Assembly (NCBI GenBank): GCA_965263365.1
Contig: OZ253672.1
Span: 434,001-498,000, forward strand
Length of the DNA: 64,000 bases
Source of the DNA: CANMUM01 sp965263365
Lineage (GTDB): Bacteria > Pseudomonadota > Alphaproteobacteria > Rhodobacterales > Rhodobacteraceae
Direction: 5' to 3'
The translations under genes were made by a program, and so were the position numbers. Position 1 is the first letter of the stretch; every line of letters begins with the position of its first letter. The notes beneath the pieces are model-generated. The model was not told the origin of the DNA. It made no database searches and saw only the letters and a list, made by a program, of their open reading frames with translations. Positions 60,925 to 64,000 of this stretch are shown here, piece after piece.

Positions 60925-62283
60925 TTAGCTTCCGCTTTGATTTGAAAACGTATCCGCACCAAGGGCTTTCATTAACGGAAGGAAATTGGGAAAGCTTGTG
61001 AGAATTGGGCGACGATCGTCAATTGTTACGGCGTTTTGCGCGCCGAGCCCTAAGCAGAAAAAACTCATTGCAATGCGGTGATCCAAATGCGTTGAAATTG
61101 TGCCGCCGCCTTTAACGTCATCAATGCCAGCGCCATGGACAATCATGCCTTCGGCCTCTTCCTCCACTTTGACACCACAAGCTTGCAAGCCTTGAACCAT
61201 GACCGAAATACGGTCGCTTTCTTTGACGCGCAGTTCTTTAACTTCACGCATGATGGTTGCACCTTCTGCAAAGCTCGCAACCACGCTTAAAATCGGATAC
61301 TCGTCAATCATACTTGCTGCACGTTCAGGCGGTACTGTGATGCCCTTCATATTCGGAGAAAAACGCGCGATAATATCGGCAACTGGTTCACCACCTTCTT
61401 CGCGGGTATTCTCAAATGTGATATCTGCACCCATTTCTTGTAAGGTTGTATAGAGTCCGTTTCGAGTTGGGTTCATGCCGATGGTTGGAACGCGTATTTC
61501 AGAGCCTTCGGTTATCAATGCGGCGCAAACAGGGAAGGCCGCAGAGCTAGGGTCTCGTGGCACTTGAATATTTTGAGGGGATAAGCTTGGTAATCCCTTG
61601 AGATGTATTTCTCGACCCTGACTTGAAACATGCGTTTCAATGTCGGCGCCAAAGCCGCGTAACATGCGCTCCGTATGATCTCGCGTCGCTTCCTTTTCAA
61701 TCAACACAGTTTCACCTTGAGCGCCTAGGCCAGCGAGAAGAACCGCAGACTTCACTTGTGCGGAAGGGACGGGGCTTTGATAAGAAATAGCAACCGGATT
61801 TTGAGCGCCCTTTAATGTCATCGGTAGGCGTCCGTTTGATCTACCGTAAAACTCTGCGCCCATTAATGAAAGTGGATCTGAAACGCGTTTCATCGGGCGT
61901 GACCTTAAAGAAGCGTCGCCGGTGAAGACTGCGTTAAATCCACAAGGAGCTACGGCACCCATGATCAATCTGACGCCGGTTCCAGAATTGCCGCAATCAA
62001 TGATATCTTCAGGCTCTAAAAAACCTGCCGTTCCAACGCCATCGACCTTCCAAACACCGTCCTCATCGCACTCTATCTGAGCGCCAAATGAACGCATTGC
62101 ATCTGCTGTCGCGATTACATCTTCGCCTTCAAGAAGACCATATATCTGGGTTTGTCCAATACACATCGACCCGAAAATCAAGGCGCGATGTGAGATAGAT
62201 TTATCGCCCGGTATTTGTGCAGTGCCACTGAGTTGGATTGCTTGAGAAACACAAATTGGTTCGGAAGTTCCTGAATGGGACAT
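60925..62283 (-). CDS. aroA: 3-phosphoshikimate 1-carboxyvinyltransferase (EPSP synthase)
   Basis: Joins shikimate-3-phosphate with PEP in the aromatic amino-acid pathway. 452 residues from ATG 62283 (MSHSGTSEPI). PGDKSISHRA at about residues 25–34, GNSGTGVRLIMG, SRPMKRVSDPL, PSAQVKSAVLLAGL and SDRISVMVQGLQACG are family motifs; the GNSGTG form is closer to CP4-like class II enzymes. The in-frame ATG at 62304 lies within the upstream gene and is not used. Confidence 0.95.
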   Translation of the reverse strand: MSHSGTSEPICVSQAIQLSGTAQIPGDKSISHRALIFGSMCIGQTQIYGLLEGEDVIATADAMRSFGAQIECDEDGVWKVDGVGTAGFLEPEDIIDCGNSGTGVRLIMGAVAPCGFNAVFTGDASLRSRPMKRVSDPLSLMGAEFYGRSNGRLPMTLKGAQNPVAISYQSPVPSAQVKSAVLLAGLGAQGETVLIEKEATRDHTERMLRGFGADIETHVSSQGREIHLKGLPSLSPQNIQVPRDPSSAAFPVCAALITEGSEIRVPTIGMNPTRNGLYTTLQEMGADITFENTREEGGEPVADIIARFSPNMKGITVPPERAASMIDEYPILSVVASFAEGATIMREVKELRVKESDRISVMVQGLQACGVKVEEEAEGMIVHGAGIDDVKGGGTISTHLDHRIAMSFFCLGLGAQNAVTIDDRRPILTSFPNFLPLMKALGADTFSNQSGS

Positions 62284-62288
62284 AGTTG

Positions 62289-63284
62289 CTAGAAAGCTCC
62301 CCATCTTTTTTCATAACCATTTGATCCCCAGCCGCGAATGTCATTATACAAACTATTCGAATCTCTGAGTTTCACACCCGCATCTGTGTCTGATCCAATG
62401 CCAAATTCACTATAGCTAAAGCGAGAAGTGTTGCCTGGGCGCACTAAACCAAGAGGAATATAAACGGTCAATTTTGGACTTAGAAAATCGCTATCTTCTG
62501 TGTCAAAATAGTGTTCGGTTGCTGTGAGTTCGCCTTTAATTTCCCAGCCGTTTTGGAAGCGTTTTGCGGCTGTCAGTGTAGCGCCTGTATCGCCAGCGAG
62601 GTATTTGCCGTAGCTGGCTGAGAGCAACCAGCCAGGGTAAAAAGTATCATAATAAACAGTGATATGACCTGTTGTCGTTTCGTAATCAGAAAATCCGAAT
62701 GTGTCCTCATGATCGCGTTTTGTGACGTGTGCGATTTGTGCACCGATGGCAAAAGGATAATCTTCAGGAGCGTATATCATTTCTGCATCAATACCGCCAT
62801 ATTGAGTTTCGAGAAGACCTGCACTGACACGACCAAATAGATTTGGCCCAGATCGGAATTGGTAGTCAACTTTAAGTTGATCGAGTGTAACGGCTTTATC
62901 GCGGTAAAGGCGAATATCGGAACGCACAGGAATACCGATGTCGGAAGGGTCTATTGGTTGGTCTTCGATATCATCATAAAACAAATTTAACGAACCGCGC
63001 GCAATAAAATCCAGTCCAAATCGATTTCCGTAGTTGACTTGAACGTAAGGAGAAATCCCTCCAGTTTGATCTTCATCAAATATGCCCAAAACACTTGCCC
63101 CAGAACGCTCAAGGCCAAAACTTGTGCGAAAGCGATTAGGTGCAGATTCGGCACTTAAGGAGAATTCAGGCAACTCATCGACTTGCAATTGGTTCGAATC
63201 GGATAAATTTTGTTCGGGGTTTTCTTGTGCAAAGAGCTGCCCAGCAATTGCGCAGCAAGTTAAAAGTGTTGATAAAGACTTCAT
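62289..63284 (-). CDS. YjbH-like outer-membrane protein
   Basis: 331-residue exported protein (signal STLLTCCAIAGQLFAQ) whose body alternates polar and hydrophobic residues in beta-strand fashion. The segments TTGHITVYYDTFYPGWLLSASYGKYLAGDTGATLTAAKRFQNGWEIKGELTATE match the C-terminal part of YjbH, an outer-membrane family linked to exopolysaccharide. It is shorter than full-length YjbH, so it may be a truncated family form. aroA follows five bases after the stop. Confidence 0.75.
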   Translation of the reverse strand: MKSLSTLLTCCAIAGQLFAQENPEQNLSDSNQLQVDELPEFSLSAESAPNRFRTSFGLERSGASVLGIFDEDQTGGISPYVQVNYGNRFGLDFIARGSLNLFYDDIEDQPIDPSDIGIPVRSDIRLYRDKAVTLDQLKVDYQFRSGPNLFGRVSAGLLETQYGGIDAEMIYAPEDYPFAIGAQIAHVTKRDHEDTFGFSDYETTTGHITVYYDTFYPGWLLSASYGKYLAGDTGATLTAAKRFQNGWEIKGELTATEHYFDTEDSDFLSPKLTVYIPLGLVRPGNTSRFSYSEFGIGSDTDAGVKLRDSNSLYNDIRGWGSNGYEKRWGAF

Positions 63285-63393
63285 TTCTTAAATGTCCTCG
63301 CAAATTCAAATCTATTATAAACGTTCTCTTGGTTGCCTAAAAGCACTAATTTTGATTTGGCAGTCACTGTTGTTTTTTTGTTTGGCTGCGTGC

Positions 63394-63999
63394 TTAGTCT
63401 TCGCACATCAGCTCGTTGAGTGCCCATACGGCAGCCTCTTTGATAATTGGAAAATTAGAATTTGAATATTGTCTTACAAGCGAAATTAGGTCGGGATCGT
63501 TTGAATTGCCAGCCGCAATTAAACAATTTGAGATGAATTTAGCATGACCAATGCGCTTTATGGGTGAGGCTTGAAAAAAAATTCGGAATTCATTTTCACT
63601 TAGCGCAAGAAGTTTTTTTAAGGAAGGGGCAATTCTGTGTTCGACAGGTGCAAGTTTTGGGTCAATTGTTTTGCTCGAAAATTTATTCCAAGGGCAGGCG
63701 TTTAAACAAATATCGCACCCATAAATACGGTTGCCGATTGCCTTACGAAATTCCAACGGAATCGAAGTTTTAAGTTCAATCGTTAGATAACTTATGCATT
63801 TGCGTGGGTCCAGATGGCCGTCGTTGTCAAATGCATTTGTTGGGCAAGCCACAATGCAAGCATTGCATGTACCACAATTTGGCTCCGCTGGTTGGTCAGC
63901 CTCTATATCAAGAGTGGTGAAAATTGAACCAAGAAAAAACCAATTCCCTAAAGTTCGACTAAGTAGATTGCCATGTTTACCTTGCCAGCCAAGCCCCGC
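63394..63999 (-). CDS. queG: Epoxyqueuosine reductase QueG (5' end outside window)
   Basis: Last step of queuosine synthesis, cobalamin-dependent reduction of epoxyqueuosine in tRNA. The frame is open to the window edge, so about 201 codons are visible. Seen: AGLGWQGKHGNLL, CGTCNACIVACPTNA and GCDICLNACPWNKF, which together supply the two Fe4S4 clusters, then CISYLTIELKTSIP; the end is HEAT-like (IKEAAVWALNEL). Identity is secure. Confidence 0.94.
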   Translation of the reverse strand, partial: AGLGWQGKHGNLLSRTLGNWFFLGSIFTTLDIEADQPAEPNCGTCNACIVACPTNAFDNDGHLDPRKCISYLTIELKTSIPLEFRKAIGNRIYGCDICLNACPWNKFSSKTIDPKLAPVEHRIAPSLKKLLALSENEFRIFFQASPIKRIGHAKFISNCLIAAGNSNDPDLISLVRQYSNSNFPIIKEAAVWALNELMCED

Positions 64000-64000
64000 G

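Noticed and set aside
1..64000. CRISPR array, prophage, restriction–modification or toxin–antitoxin system
   Set aside because: No regularly spaced repeats, cas genes, phage structural genes or restriction enzymes were found; the Ner-like and XRE genes alone do not make a prophage.

Overview
The window looks like chromosomal DNA of a moderately AT-rich alphaproteobacterium, most likely a Rhodobacterales-type marine bacterium. Evidence: a class I lysyl-tRNA synthetase, an ftsY–EamA–septation protein A cluster, an alaC–hom–glpX–recJ string, a catalytically dead dihydroorotase beside pyrB, L-malyl-CoA/beta-methylmalyl-CoA lyase, a split cobalamin-dependent methionine synthase, rpsU near COQ9, and a tiny aa3-oxidase subunit IV. 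The assignment is inference from gene content; no rRNA is present.

Layout. 1–5.5 kb: 3' end of xseA, ftsY, a DMT transporter, septation protein A and lysK, all on +. 5.5–17.1 kb is an accessory island. It holds a multiply frameshifted secreted-protein pseudogene, an IS3-family element (6847–8100) abutting an internally deleted IS21-family relic and an IS5-like scrap, a secreted two-gene operon divergent from a TetR regulator with two matching palindromes, a membrane-anchored XRE/zinc-ribbon protein divergent from a Ner-like regulator, and a nearly intact second IS21-family element whose istA carries one in-frame TGA. 17.1–20.5 kb: glmS and mcl1. 20.5–22.5 kb: gene-poor, with an IS3-family relic inserted in an exported-protein gene, then tRNA-Glu.

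22.7–28.2 kb (-): lipoprotein, alaC, hom, glpX and recJ, tightly packed. 28.3–34.9 kb (+): PHA synthase and a four-gene polyamine-type ABC transporter. 35.4–38.9 kb (+): rnd, sufE, and homocysteine methyltransferase plus corrinoid protein. 44.3–39.0 kb (-): an overlapping six-gene run pyrB, secreted protein, dihydroorotase-like, plsY, cytochrome P450, mazG. 44.4–52.5 kb: UDG-like and moaB, DsbD-N-like and threonylcarbamoyl-AMP synthase, acyl-CoA dehydrogenase, MBL hydrolase, COX subunit IV, a lipoprotein, and a degenerate M32 peptidase. 52.6–64 kb: rpsU, photolyase, COQ9, quinone oxidoreductase, a frameshifted Cys-rich repeat protein, purA, DUF2842, creA, thiamine pyrophosphokinase, LysE exporter, aroA, a YjbH-like outer-membrane protein, and partial queG.

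The most interesting points are the TetR-linked secreted operon with paired operators, the XRE/zinc-ribbon/membrane protein facing a Ner-like gene across a palindrome, three enzyme-family proteins that appear to have lost catalytic residues (dihydroorotase, UDG, M32 peptidase), a PotC-type permease with an extra hydrophobic pair, and the P450 built into a pyrimidine/lipid/nucleotide-sanitation operon. No CRISPR array, prophage or classical defence island was seen.
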